This document shows positions 14,049-23,522 of a stretch of DNA of 64,000 bases, piece after piece. The position numbers and the translations under genes are program-made. Origin of the DNA: CAYPNF01 sp964411985 (GTDB lineage: Bacteria > Verrucomicrobiota > Verrucomicrobiia > Limisphaerales > J093); the NCBI GenBank assembly GCA_964411985.1, contig CAYPNF010000003.1, positions 199,108 through 263,107 of the forward strand, read 5' to 3'. Numbering within the stretch: the stretch's first letter is position 1; every line of letters begins with the position of its first letter. The notes below the pieces were generated by a model that saw only the letters and a list, made by a program, of their open reading frames with translations, did not search any database and had not been told where the DNA came from.

Positions 14049-16973
14049 CTAGGGATTCTCGGGCCGAAGCCGATAGAATCTACGACTGATCGAGCGAGCC
14101 TGCTTGTCGAGATACTCCATTGGGTTTCCGGTGTTGGTCATTGTCGTTAACAACGACCAGGACAAGAGTCCGCTTGAGGTTTCGATCACATAGCTCACTC
14201 CCACCTCTCCCTCGGCCAACAAATGAAAACCGGCAGAGAGGTCCTGCTTCTCGGACACCAGGAGACGATAACTAGGCAAGAACAAGGCAACCACGGTGAG
14301 GTCGTTCGTTACGGTTACGGCAACCTGATTGTTGGTGCCGGTGACTCCTCCAGTCCAGGATTCCAGTCTCCAGTGCGGGTCTGGCTTCGCCCAGAGAGTG
14401 ACAATCGACCCATCGAGGTAGCTCGTCGCCAAAGGCGTCACGTCGACCGACCCGCCTCCAGAAGCGGAGGCCACAACTTTGAACAACCGCTTGAAAGTCG
14501 CGCTCACGGTGGTGTTCGTCGAGACGACTATCGTTAAAGGATTGGAATTGGTGGTGACGCTCCCTGACCACCCGGAAAAGGCCCAGCCGGTCTTTGGTTC
14601 GGCCGTGAGCGTAATGGACTCCCCGACATCGTGATAGGGTCCCCCTTGAACGGTAACGGTCCCTTCTCCAGTGGAGCTGACGACCACCTGCTGGAGCTTC
14701 TTGAAAACCCCCTCCACTGTGAAGTCATTCGCAAGAGTGAGGGAAGTTCCGTTTGTCAGCCCCTGGAACGGAGCTTTCCAACCTTGGAACCGGAAGCCTT
14801 CATTCGCCGTCGCGACTAGTGTAACCATATCACCAGCAAGATATTGAGATTGTACCGGCGACAAGGAGACGGTTCCGCCTTCCGTCTGCGCCAGCGATAG
14901 CTTCACTACCCTTCCAAATTCCGCCGTGAGGCTGATATTAGTGTTCAGCACAAATTCCAGAGGATTGGACGTGGATGCGATAGTCCCCTTCCATCCTCGA
15001 AACCCGTAGCCATTGTCGGCTACCGCAATTGCCACTACTTTGCTACCATTCGTCACCGCTGCTGGGACTGGTTCCGTGATCACACTTCCGCCAACCGTAT
15101 TGGTAATCGCCAACATCCAGCGGGGCGTGAAGAGGGGGGTGATTCTGACGTTAGTGGTAAGAGTGATTGACAGCGGATTCTGCTGGCTCACAACATCACC
15201 TGCCCATCCGCCGAAAAGATAGCCATCGTCAGGAATGGCGGTCAAAACGACTTGCTGCTGATAGCCCAAAGTCGCTGACTCTGGCTCACGCAGAACCGTT
15301 CCTCCGAGAACTGATGCAACAGTTAGCCTGAGCTTTACCTCGATAGTACGGACAACTGCAGCAGCAGCATGGTAATGGACGTCACCTGGTTGCGCCGCAC
15401 GCAAAGTGATTGTCCCTCCCCCGAGGATTGAAAGGCTGGTTCCCGAGATTGATCCTGGGCCTGAAACAACTTGATACTGGAGAGGTAAACCCGACGAGGA
15501 ACTGCCGTTCAGGATAACCGGAGCATCGCCAAGCACAACCGTAGCCGTAGGCTCGAAGGCAATCGTCTGGTCTGCTTTAACGACAGCCACTCTCTGTGTC
15601 ACGGTCACGGCGTCATAGTTGAGAGAGTCATCCGGCATGAAGGCAAGCTTCGCATTCACGGGAGATCCAATATCCGGTTTAGTTCCAATCCCAGGATCGT
15701 AGGAGAATGTACCAGGAACGGAAGAAACAGGGTTGTAGAAAGTCGCGTCCAGAACTGTCCCGTAGGGGATCGATGCTGGTGGATTCCAGGTTATTATGGG
15801 AGTTCCCCTGGCAATGTTGAAAGCCACCAGGTTGGTCCTCGTTCCCCATTGATTACCCAGCAATACCGATGCCTGTTTGGTTCCCGCCACCGCTGGCACT
15901 CCGTGGATTCGGCCGGTATTCGTGTCACCTGTCAGATCCGAGGGAAGGTCACGGAAATCGAAGCTCGTTACCGGATACTTGGTAGTCACATCTTGGGTCA
16001 CTAGCGCTGCAACCTGCCCAGCAATCTGAAGGGGAGCAAGGAGTCGAGGAGGCGGGCCGCTCTTGGAATCAAGAGGATTCGTTCCCTCAGCAACTTCGTC
16101 TCCGTCGGAGACTTTGTCGTTATCGGTGTCGAAGTTAAGAGGATCGGTACGATGAACCCAAGTTTCAAGATAATCGCTGAGGCCATCGTTGTCGGCATCG
16201 ATTCCGCCAACTCGTTCATATTCATGGAGCGAAGTGAGCTCTGCTTCAGATAATGCTCGTTGATATATCCTCACGTCGGCGATGCTGCCGTTGAACCGTC
16301 CGTTCGCTGAGACTCCGATCTGCAGAAGCCCTTTTATGTCGCGAAAGTCGAATGTTGCTCCAGGAAGTAACTGCCAATGGATTGTTGTCCCGTCAAGCTG
16401 GGTCAGCAGCTTCCGGTTTCCAATCGAAAATACAATCTGGTGCCATTGTCCGTCAGCGAATGAAAAAGAGCTGCCATCATAGCTTTGGAACATTCCCGAG
16501 CCAATTCCACCGGCAGAGAAATCCAAGTAGAAAACGACCGGAGCTTTTTCCACGCCCATACTAAAGCTACGTACCAACCCCAACGCTGGATCCTCATACT
16601 CAAACGCCAGTAACGGTTCCCATGCGTTCTCTCCTCCTGGGCGGGCATTGTACTGGAACCATGCTGAGATGGTCATACCCGAGTCGGGTGACAGCCAAAA
16701 CATGTTAGAGGAGACCAGACTTGAGAGGTTGTCAGGAATAAAGTGATAGCTTGTGTGAGGCAATCCGAATCGACCTTCGGCAGGGATTCCGTTCCTTATT
16801 GTCAAATCGAAACCGCTGCCGCTTTGATCTCTTCCATTACCGAAGAGCAGGTAATTGGCTACCAATCCGTTCGTTAGAAACGTAAGGCTTGTGGTTTGTC
16901 CGACCACTCCTCCGGAGCACAAGGTCAGCATCGCCAAGACCACTCCGACAATCAAACTTCTGACTCGGTTCAT
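14049..16973 (-). CDS. large secreted LamG / TSP3 / InlB-repeat surface protein
   Basis: About 974 residues from the ATG at 16973, where a signal peptide begins (MNRVRSLIVGVVLAMLTLCSG). A further in-frame start upstream would only add an implausible basic leader. Order: LamG/concanavalin-like domain (about 30-240), aspartate-rich TSP3-type calcium-binding repeats ('DADNDGLSD', 'DTDNDKVSDGDE', about 250-300), an Ig-like linker with MBG-like sequence ('KADQTIAFEPT'), then at least five divergent InlB B-type repeats ('GGTV...G...VTLTA...G..F.GW.G....N.') from about 580 to 880. The C terminus has the tail domain ending RRFYRLRPENP. It probably acts in adhesion or polymer binding outside the cell. 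No catalytic motif is seen. Confidence 0.85.
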   Translation of the reverse strand: MNRVRSLIVGVVLAMLTLCSGGVVGQTTSLTFLTNGLVANYLLFGNGRDQSGSGFDLTIRNGIPAEGRFGLPHTSYHFIPDNLSSLVSSNMFWLSPDSGMTISAWFQYNARPGGENAWEPLLAFEYEDPALGLVRSFSMGVEKAPVVFYLDFSAGGIGSGMFQSYDGSSFSFADGQWHQIVFSIGNRKLLTQLDGTTIHWQLLPGATFDFRDIKGLLQIGVSANGRFNGSIADVRIYQRALSEAELTSLHEYERVGGIDADNDGLSDYLETWVHRTDPLNFDTDNDKVSDGDEVAEGTNPLDSKSGPPPRLLAPLQIAGQVAALVTQDVTTKYPVTSFDFRDLPSDLTGDTNTGRIHGVPAVAGTKQASVLLGNQWGTRTNLVAFNIARGTPIITWNPPASIPYGTVLDATFYNPVSSVPGTFSYDPGIGTKPDIGSPVNAKLAFMPDDSLNYDAVTVTQRVAVVKADQTIAFEPTATVVLGDAPVILNGSSSSGLPLQYQVVSGPGSISGTSLSILGGGTITLRAAQPGDVHYHAAAAVVRTIEVKLRLTVASVLGGTVLREPESATLGYQQQVVLTAIPDDGYLFGGWAGDVVSQQNPLSITLTTNVRITPLFTPRWMLAITNTVGGSVITEPVPAAVTNGSKVVAIAVADNGYGFRGWKGTIASTSNPLEFVLNTNISLTAEFGRVVKLSLAQTEGGTVSLSPVQSQYLAGDMVTLVATANEGFRFQGWKAPFQGLTNGTSLTLANDFTVEGVFKKLQQVVVSSTGEGTVTVQGGPYHDVGESITLTAEPKTGWAFSGWSGSVTTNSNPLTIVVSTNTTVSATFKRLFKVVASASGGGSVDVTPLATSYLDGSIVTLWAKPDPHWRLESWTGGVTGTNNQVAVTVTNDLTVVALFLPSYRLLVSEKQDLSAGFHLLAEGEVGVSYVIETSSGLLSWSLLTTMTNTGNPMEYLDKQARSISRRFYRLRPENP

Positions 16974-17590
16974 AGCTATTCGCTTCTTCGATGAACATCC
17001 GAACTGCCTCAACACTGCCCCCCCAGCGCAAAAGGCCAAGCCGCGGCTCCGTGGAGAACCGCACCTCGGGTTCAACATCGGCTCGGGAAGGTAGCGACTT
17101 TAGGCGAAAACTCTCAGTTCACGCCCGGTTAACATCAACCACGATTGCCGTCCACATGCCAGAGTCGACACCCGACGGGCAGAATTGGGCCACTCTCGGA
17201 ACCAGACACCGACATCTCCCTGAGACCCGCTAACATCCGTTCACTGGGTTCCCCCATGTTCGGGGCGGACAATTGTCGGCTTAATTCACGTCATTCGGTA
17301 TCAGATCTCGCCTGCTGACTCAATCCCTAAAAACTCAAGATGCGACTCCAGAGACTTGAAGCCTGCCATTCCCTCACCTCTTCGTGACCGAATCCAAGTG
17401 GCCGCCAGAATCTCAATCCTAGCCGTGTTACGCCAGTGTGTTCTCCACCGCCGGGAATCTACCATCATCCCGCCGCAAACTTGTCGTGAAGATGGCTCAT
17501 CATCATCCGAAGACGACGAAACCGAAGGAGCGCCCTAGAGACAACCACCCGCCGGCGCCTTCTCATCCTCTCCGGGCTTGTCCACAGGTC
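16974..17590. other. intergenic sequence with no recognisable feature
   Basis: Upstream region of the minus-strand LamG protein and further DNA. Short frames on both strands lack protein character. I see no RNA gene or promoter that I can support. It runs into repeat copy 3. Confidence 0.5.
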
Positions 17591-17858
17591 CAAAAGCGGC
17601 ACATCGCTTCGCTCCTCACCGCACTCTAAAAGCTGGCGCAGAGCGAGAGGCACGCGACATTCCGACAGGTTTTGGAGTGCGCCCGCCCCAAGGTGCCGCT
17701 TTTGAATGCACGGATCGAAAAGGCCGAGTGCTATCTCGATCGTCCCGACGCGCTCGGCTGTGCACAATGGCCCCAATCCAACGGCGCGGGGCGGACATCG
17801 CTGCCCTACCACGTTCTGCTTCCTCCCCATTCGTGCCATTCGTGTCATTCGTGGTTCC
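17591..17858 (+). repeat. modular dispersed repeat, copy 3, with terminal inverted 12-mers
   Basis: The best-preserved copy. The first 114 bp are bounded by perfect inverted 12-mers CAAAAGCGGCAC (17591-17602) and GTGCCGCTTTTG (17693-17704). Inside them, GCACTCTAAAA and TTTTGGAGTGC also pair, giving a branched fold. The following 150 bp ('GGCTGTGCACAATGG', 'CAACGGCGCGG') are colinear with 11230-11330. The 3' end is a 9-nt array (17829-17855: ATTCGTGCC, ATTCGTGTC, ATTCGTGGT). Confidence 0.8.
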
Positions 17859-17993
17859 TTGAGGGGGATTTCAGCGCGGTCTGCCGACCACGGCTACAGA
17901 TGAGTCACGTAGTCGTCGCCGGAAGGCGGCGCTGACTTAAGGGGTGTGGGACAGGGAAGAGACAGTCACTCGCCTTCTGCCGAACGCGACTAC

Positions 17994-18028
17994 CATCAGT
18001 GTCCTCCGTGTGTTCTGTGGTGGATTCG
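17994..18028 (+). repeat. isolated array of 9-nt units
   Basis: Units ATCAGTGTC, CTCCGTGTG, TTCTGTGGT followed by GGATTCG. It shares a 23-nt exact match with 13938-13960 although the flanks differ, so the array moves or is copied independently of the larger repeat. Confidence 0.7.
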
Positions 18029-18179
18029 TTTCTCCGTTGAAATCCGGAGGGAACCCGTCCAAGGTAGGCCCACATGAGACGCGGTTCACAAAACCAGACT
18101 CGCGGCCTGCGCAGGGATTCTCCTTTCGAGGAGGCTCGTGCGTCGCAGGGCGGGCAGATGGAAGTGGCCGGTTTCGTGT

Positions 18180-18276
18180 GGAGGTGTAAGGCGGCCTGGT
18201 GGCGCTCCTGGTCTTCAAAACCTGTGTGGGGCTCAACAAAGTCCCAGGTGGGTTCGATTCCCATCCACCTCCGCCA
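18180..18276 (+). tRNA. selC: selenocysteine tRNA (anticodon UCA)
   Basis: A 97-nt tRNA including an encoded CCA. It has the acceptor strand GGAGGTG (18180-18186) pairing with CACCTCC, discriminator G and CCA (18274-18276), the T arm GTGGG-TTCGATT-CCCAT, and anticodon loop CTTCAAA with anticodon TCA. A long variable arm forms a 7-bp stem TGGGGCT/AGTCCCA. A UCA anticodon plus a long variable arm and extended acceptor is diagnostic of tRNA-Sec, which is charged with serine, converted by SelA and delivered by SelB to recoded UGA codons. Some acceptor and anticodon-stem positions are mispaired by eye (for example position 8). selA, selB and selD are not in this window. Confidence 0.9.
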
Positions 18277-18330
18277 CTTTTGTTGGGTGGCGAACGCAAC
18301 AGAGTGACGAGGCCTGCGGGTCGGCGCGAT

Positions 18331-19239
18331 ATGGAATGCCCCGGAAATCAGTGCAAAGAACACCAGGCGACCAGCCTGGGGAAGAAGCTCTCCCGGGCCC
18401 GCCCCTGGGTGCAAGCCGGATTCCTCGGGGTATGGCTGGCTCCGCTAGGCCAATGGCTGCACGGAATCCCGAGCTGCGTGTTTCATTGTTACTCCTGCCC
18501 CCTCTCCTCGTTCGCCTGTCCCGTGGGAGTGCTGGCCAATTACGCCGCCCTGCTGCCGGTCACGATGGAGATCCCGTATCTGCTGATCGGTCTCCTGCTT
18601 CTGGTGGGAGGTCTCTCCGGTTCGCTGGTCTGCGGGTGGGCTTGCCCGTTTGGATGGCTGCAGGACCTGCTGGCCAAGATCACCAGGAAGAAGATCCTCC
18701 TGCCCTCGTGGACGGGGCATTTCCGCTACGTAGTGTTACTCGGACTGGTGCTGATCTTACCCGCAATTCTTGGTTACAAAGGCATCCCCTTCGAGGAACA
18801 AGTGGTGTCCATTTGCAGGCTGTGTCCAGCGGGTGCTTTGGAGGCAGGCGTCCCCTACTCCATCCAGAGCGTGCTGGAGGGCAAGGGTTGGCTGATGAGC
18901 TGGTTCAAGGCGGTCATTCTGGTGTCCTTTTTCGTCGGAGCCATCTTCATCCACCGCCCTTGGTGCCGCATTTTCTGCCCGCTGGGTGGATTGCTGGCCT
19001 TGTTTAATCGATTCAGCCTCTTCCACCTTCGATTCCAGGCCAAGGAATGTATCGAGTGCAACCTGTGCCGGAGTCGCTGCGCCATGGGTGTCAAAGTGGA
19101 CCAGGCGGTGAACGTGGCGGGATGCATCCGGTGCCTGGAGTGCACCACCTGCGGCGCGCTGGCACCCTGTTTCGCCCTGCCAGAAAGCAACGCGCCCGCT
19201 GCCGACAAGTCGATGCCGCCGACCGGATCAGCCAAGTAA
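18331..19239 (+). CDS. 4Fe-4S polyferredoxin-type membrane protein (NapH/NosR-C-like)
   Basis: 302 residues from the ATG at 18331, 54 nt after the tRNA; longer frames would read through the tRNA and are rejected. Several membrane segments (for example 'PYLLIGLLLLVGGLSGSLVCG', 'YVVLLGLVLILPAILG') alternate with conserved 'CGWACPFGWLQDLL' and 'HRPWCRIFCPLGGLLALFNR' motifs of the NapH/MauN/NosR family. Near the C terminus lie two ferredoxin clusters, CIECNLCRSRCAMGV and CIRCLECTTC, facing the cytoplasm. Such proteins pass electrons between the quinone pool or ferredoxin and a periplasmic partner. An extra Cys-rich 'CVFHCYSCPLSSFACPVG' segment sits at the start of the membrane part. The partner is unknown. 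It ends with an ordinary TAA. Confidence 0.85.
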   Translation: MECPGNQCKEHQATSLGKKLSRARPWVQAGFLGVWLAPLGQWLHGIPSCVFHCYSCPLSSFACPVGVLANYAALLPVTMEIPYLLIGLLLLVGGLSGSLVCGWACPFGWLQDLLAKITRKKILLPSWTGHFRYVVLLGLVLILPAILGYKGIPFEEQVVSICRLCPAGALEAGVPYSIQSVLEGKGWLMSWFKAVILVSFFVGAIFIHRPWCRIFCPLGGLLALFNRFSLFHLRFQAKECIECNLCRSRCAMGVKVDQAVNVAGCIRCLECTTCGALAPCFALPESNAPAADKSMPPTGSAK

Positions 19240-19252
19240 CTGGGGGACAAGT

Positions 19253-22200
19253 TCAGGATGAGGCCAGGGCGAGGCGAACCTGCTTCTCCAGGGTGGCCAT
19301 GGAGTAGGGCTTCTGCACAAAACCGATCGATCCCAAGCCTTCAAAACGCGAAACCACATCCGTCTCGCTATAACCGCTGGCGATGATCACCCGGACGGCG
19401 GGATTCATTTTTCGAAGCTCCACAAACGCCTCCTCGCCACTCATCTCCGGCATGGTGAGGTCCAGCAGCACGAGTGCGATCTCCGGACCCCGGCTTCGGT
19501 AGAGCTCCACGGCTTCGTGTCCATCGCTGGCGAGCAGAACGCGGAAGCCAAGCCGTTCGAGGACTTTTTGGCCAACAGCACGGACGCGCGCTTCATCTTC
19601 CACCAAGAGCACCAAACCTGACCCTTTCCAGCCGAGGCCCACCGACGGGGTTTTCTCCGACGGGCTGTGCGGGGTGTCGGTGGCGGGAAGGAGGATTCGG
19701 AAAGTGGTTCCCTCCCCCGGGCAAGAGGAGAGTCTGAGCACGCCTTTGTGACCACGCACAATGCCCTGAACGGCGGAGAGGCCCAGCCCTCTCCCGGTGA
19801 ATTTGGTGGTAAAGAAGGGTTCAAACACCCGGCGCTGGGTCTCCGGGTCCATACCCGAACCATTGTCAGATACCTCCAGCCAAACGTAGGTGCCTCCGGG
19901 CAAATCCTCGGTCGCACCCCAACTCCGGAGATCCTCGACCGAACACTCCAAGCTGCCGGTGGAAATCCGCACCCAGCCTGAGTTCTCCCCCAACGCTTCG
20001 GAGGCGTTGATGACCAGGTTCATGACGACCTGCCGGAGTTGCGACGCGTCACCACGCACCAAGGAAATGTTCTGGGCGAGGTGACAATCAAGCCTGGCCT
20101 TCTTCGAGATGGTAGTCTTGAGCAGGTTCACCAAACCCTCGACCAGGGTGGAAAGGTGGAGGGTCTCGATCTCAAATCGTCCTTTCCCGGAGTAGGCCAG
20201 CATCTGCCGACAAAGCTCGGCTGCCTGCAGGGAAGCTTGCCGGGCGTAGGCCATGCTCTCCCGGGCGGGCGACTGGGGGGGAAGCTCCTCGGTGGCCAGG
20301 TCGAGATTCCCGAGGATCGCCGTGAGCAGGTTGTTGAAGTCATGGGCGATTCCACCCGCCATCACCCCAAGGCTTTCCAGTTTTTGGACCTGCTGCATCT
20401 GACGTTCCAGGTTCAGCCGCTGCTCCTCGGCTTCGATCCGCGGGCTAATATCGCGCAGAATGTTCAGAGTCGCCGGTTTCCCCTCCCAATGAATCACTCC
20501 CACGTTCAACTCGATCCAGCATAGGCTGCCATCATTGCGAATCAGGCGAAACCGATAAGCGGAGGGTAGCTTCTGATCCCCAGAAAGGCGCTGCGAATGC
20601 CGCTCTGCCATGAGAGCCAGGTCCTCAGGGTGGACAAATCCAGTGAACGGCTTGCCGATCACCTCGTCCAAGGGATAACCGCAGAGCTTCGCGAAACGGG
20701 CGTTCTGGGCCTTAACCACCCCGTCCTGAACGACCGTGATACCGTCGTTGGCGTGCTCGAACAACTCGCGGTAACGAGTCTCACTCTCGCGAAGGGTTTC
20801 GGCAGCCTGTTGACGTTCCAGAGCCCTCTGGCGCTCCTGCTCGACCTCGCGCACCCTCCGCCTGGCACGACGGCTGGCCACGCCCCAACCAGTCGCGGCA
20901 AAGCCTCCCGTCAAAGCCAGCAGGGCTCCCCCTTGAAACCACAGGTTTTGCCACCAGAGAGGAAGGATCACCAAAGCCAGGTTCACCCCCTCGTTATTCA
21001 AGACCCCATCGCTGTTGGACGCTCTGACACGGAAGCGATACCGACCAGGATCCAAGTTTGTGTAGGTGGCACGCCGCTCTGTACCAGCTTTGCGCCAGTC
21101 ACGGTCAAACCCCTCCAACTTGTATAGATACTGATTCTGCTCGGCGGAACGGTAACTGAGGGCGGCAAACTGCAGGCTCAACACGGAGGAACGTGCGGAA
21201 AGCGTCAACTCGCGAGTTTCGGTGATACTTTGCTTCAAGGAGGAATCCCCGGAGCCGGGGATGACTGGCTCGTTCAGGATCTCCAACCGGGTCAGGACAA
21301 CGGGAGGAACCTGCTCATTCTTTCGCAGCTCGTCAGCACGAATCTGAGTGTATCCATGGATCCCGCCAAAGAGCAGCCTTCCATCCCGGAGCCGCAGCCG
21401 GGCCCCGGTGATAAACTGGTCTCCCTGCAATCCGATGCTCTCTCGATAAACCTGATTCCGGCCCGTGGCGGGATCATGCCGCATCAAGCCGTCGTTGGTG
21501 GCAATCCAGATTCTCCCTTCCTGATCCTCCAGCACGCTGCGAGTAGCATCGCTCGGCAACCCCTCCACCACCGTAAATACCTTCACCTCCTGGGAACCCG
21601 GACTCCAGCGCATCAACCCCTCGCTTTGGGTGGCGATCCAAAGCCGCCCCTGCCGATCTTCCATCAGGTCGACAACCAGCGACTCAAAAGGATCTTTCCC
21701 AGCGACCTTCTGGACTTGCACTCGCTCAAAGTCCTGAGTAGCTGGGTTCCGCCGCACCAAACCGGAGGCCGTGCCAGCCCAAAACTGACCGTCACGTGTG
21801 ACCAGGAAACACTGAATGTTGCCCTGATTCAGGCTGGCAGGATTCCTGGAATCATGCCGATAAGGCATAAGCGCATCCCCTTGCTCATCGTAGCGATAGA
21901 CCCCGGTTGAAGTCCCAACCCAAAGATCCTTCCGGGAGTCTTGGAGGATCGCCCAGACATGCGGAGGCGTGGTTTCCGCCGCACGCGAGAGGTCCCGGGT
22001 GTAGTGTCGAAACGAACCATGCGCCAGGCGACTCAACCCACCCATCCAGGTCCCGATCCAGAGGCGGCCCAAGTGGTCTTCGCAAAGTGAAAGTACGCCA
22101 GTGGCAGGCAGGCCGCCGGGATTCTTCGGATCATGCTGGTAAGCTGACCACTGGTTGCGCACCGGGTCGAGAACACTCAAACCACCCCGATCTGTTCCTA

Positions 22201-23374
22201 CCCAGAGCCTGCCTTGGCTGTCCTCCAGGAAACAGTTAGCCGATTCATCCGAGAGCGAATTCGTGCGCCCTGGAGCCGAGCGAACCGTCTGGAAAGGCAG
22301 ATTGAGCGGGCTGGCATAGTTCACGGAATCAGGATAAGTACCCACCCAATAATCTCCCGAAGGATCCTGGTAAACGGTGCGGACCACGTCGCTGGAAAGA
22401 CTCTCGGGGATCAACCGGTCGCGCCGGAAGAGCTTAAAGCGGCCGGTGGAAGGAGTGAAGACTCCCAGTCCACTGCCGTCCGTCCCCACCCAGACATGAC
22501 CTTGTTTGTCCAGGTAAAGAGAATCGACCTTGGAACCTTGGACGGCGGAAAGATCTCCTGGAACCTGGCTGCCAACCCGGAAAGTGCGGGTCTCCAGATC
22601 GAACCACGCAGGCCCGAGGTCAGTCCCCAGCCAAAGAGTGCCCTGCCCATCTTCACAGAGGGAACGCACCCGCTTCGGGGATGGTCCCAGAGGATTCGGC
22701 ATACGGATGGGGAAATGGGCGTACCGGCCCGTCAGCGGATCGAGTTCGGTCAGAATATTCGTTTCCATACCGACCCAGATTCGCCCTTTCCGATTCTCCA
22801 AAAGGCAGCTGACCTCATGGATCGGCAAACCGTCTTGCTTGATTGTGGCGATGGGGAGTTTCTCCAACTCCCGTGTGCGCAGATTCATTCGTCCCAATCC
22901 TCCGCCAAAAAAACCAACCCAAAGGCTGCCCGCATGGTCCAGAAGCAGGGAACGCACGCAGTCATATCGCGGGGCAGGGGAGTTGGTAAACGCTCCTCCG
23001 AAGGACGTAAACCGTTCCAGGTTTCGTTCCCAAACTGCAAAACCACCATGTTCCGTTCCCACCCAAAGGTTGCCGTCCTTGTCTTCCAGAAGGCTGCGCA
23101 CCCGGCTGTCGGGCAGACTACGAGGGTCTTTAGGATCATGCCGATAGATGAGCGCCTCCACTCCATCGTAACGCACCAAGCCATCGTACGTGCCAAACCA
23201 CATGAAGCCCCGGCTGTCCCGCAGAATACTGTGCACGGCGCCCGCCGGAAGCCCCCCTGGCGGATTCACGGTCCGGAACTGAAGTTCTTCGATGGAACCA
23301 CCTTGGGTAGAAAGATAGAGCGGACCGCCTGTGAAAAGCAGGAGCATCCCTAACCATAGGCGCCCAAACAGCAT
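19253..23374 (-). CDS. giant hybrid sensor kinase: Reg_prop propellers, Y_Y_Y, PAS, HisKA, HATPase, receiver
   Basis: 1373 residues. A signal/anchor segment is followed by about 14 Reg_prop blades ('SLLEDKDGNLWVGTEHGG', 'LCEDHLGRLWIGTWMGG') making two periplasmic seven-bladed propellers, then a Y_Y_Y domain (about 765-835, 'YKLEGFDRDWRKAG'), one membrane helix (about 840-865), and a cytosolic PAS (about 895-1000). HisKA has its phospho-His in GGIAHDFNNLL (about 1010), HATPase_c has 'DNGSGMDPE' and 'GRGLGLSAVQG', and a C-terminal receiver has acceptor Asp in 'LLDLTMPEMSG' (about 1306). The sensor half equals that of Bacteroides HTCS polysaccharide sensors, but there is no AraC-type HTH, so output must pass to another protein. 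It is convergent with the 4Fe-4S gene, 13 bp apart. Confidence 0.93.
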   Translation of the reverse strand: MLFGRLWLGMLLLFTGGPLYLSTQGGSIEELQFRTVNPPGGLPAGAVHSILRDSRGFMWFGTYDGLVRYDGVEALIYRHDPKDPRSLPDSRVRSLLEDKDGNLWVGTEHGGFAVWERNLERFTSFGGAFTNSPAPRYDCVRSLLLDHAGSLWVGFFGGGLGRMNLRTRELEKLPIATIKQDGLPIHEVSCLLENRKGRIWVGMETNILTELDPLTGRYAHFPIRMPNPLGPSPKRVRSLCEDGQGTLWLGTDLGPAWFDLETRTFRVGSQVPGDLSAVQGSKVDSLYLDKQGHVWVGTDGSGLGVFTPSTGRFKLFRRDRLIPESLSSDVVRTVYQDPSGDYWVGTYPDSVNYASPLNLPFQTVRSAPGRTNSLSDESANCFLEDSQGRLWVGTDRGGLSVLDPVRNQWSAYQHDPKNPGGLPATGVLSLCEDHLGRLWIGTWMGGLSRLAHGSFRHYTRDLSRAAETTPPHVWAILQDSRKDLWVGTSTGVYRYDEQGDALMPYRHDSRNPASLNQGNIQCFLVTRDGQFWAGTASGLVRRNPATQDFERVQVQKVAGKDPFESLVVDLMEDRQGRLWIATQSEGLMRWSPGSQEVKVFTVVEGLPSDATRSVLEDQEGRIWIATNDGLMRHDPATGRNQVYRESIGLQGDQFITGARLRLRDGRLLFGGIHGYTQIRADELRKNEQVPPVVLTRLEILNEPVIPGSGDSSLKQSITETRELTLSARSSVLSLQFAALSYRSAEQNQYLYKLEGFDRDWRKAGTERRATYTNLDPGRYRFRVRASNSDGVLNNEGVNLALVILPLWWQNLWFQGGALLALTGGFAATGWGVASRRARRRVREVEQERQRALERQQAAETLRESETRYRELFEHANDGITVVQDGVVKAQNARFAKLCGYPLDEVIGKPFTGFVHPEDLALMAERHSQRLSGDQKLPSAYRFRLIRNDGSLCWIELNVGVIHWEGKPATLNILRDISPRIEAEEQRLNLERQMQQVQKLESLGVMAGGIAHDFNNLLTAILGNLDLATEELPPQSPARESMAYARQASLQAAELCRQMLAYSGKGRFEIETLHLSTLVEGLVNLLKTTISKKARLDCHLAQNISLVRGDASQLRQVVMNLVINASEALGENSGWVRISTGSLECSVEDLRSWGATEDLPGGTYVWLEVSDNGSGMDPETQRRVFEPFFTTKFTGRGLGLSAVQGIVRGHKGVLRLSSCPGEGTTFRILLPATDTPHSPSEKTPSVGLGWKGSGLVLLVEDEARVRAVGQKVLERLGFRVLLASDGHEAVELYRSRGPEIALVLLDLTMPEMSGEEAFVELRKMNPAVRVIIASGYSETDVVSRFEGLGSIGFVQKPYSMATLEKQVRLALASS

Positions 23375-23522
23375 TTCCTTTAGCTAGCACAGGAACCCGT
23401 TGGGAGACAAGTGGAATGGCTTCTGGCAACGCCCATACGTTTTTCAAACAGACTCCTGCTGTCTTAATGTTACCTTAAGGGGCAAGGGCCTAAGCTCGAG
23501 CCAGAAATTGATGATTATCGCG

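Noticed and set aside
11351..18028. 9-nt arrays as a CRISPR or TIGR-type array
   Set aside because: Only 2-3 degenerate units per place, no constant repeat with unique spacers, and no cas or tas genes in the window.
18199..18330. Longer N terminus for the 4Fe-4S membrane protein
   Set aside because: It would translate the tRNA sequence. The ATG at 18331 gives the natural start.
17905..18414. Minus-strand reading frame with 'GIEPTWDFVEPHTGFEDQERHQ'-like text (quoted here in part)
   Set aside because: It is the antisense translation of the selenocysteine tRNA. The same peptide text recurs in databases as a spurious protein. It also overlaps the start of the real 4Fe-4S gene.
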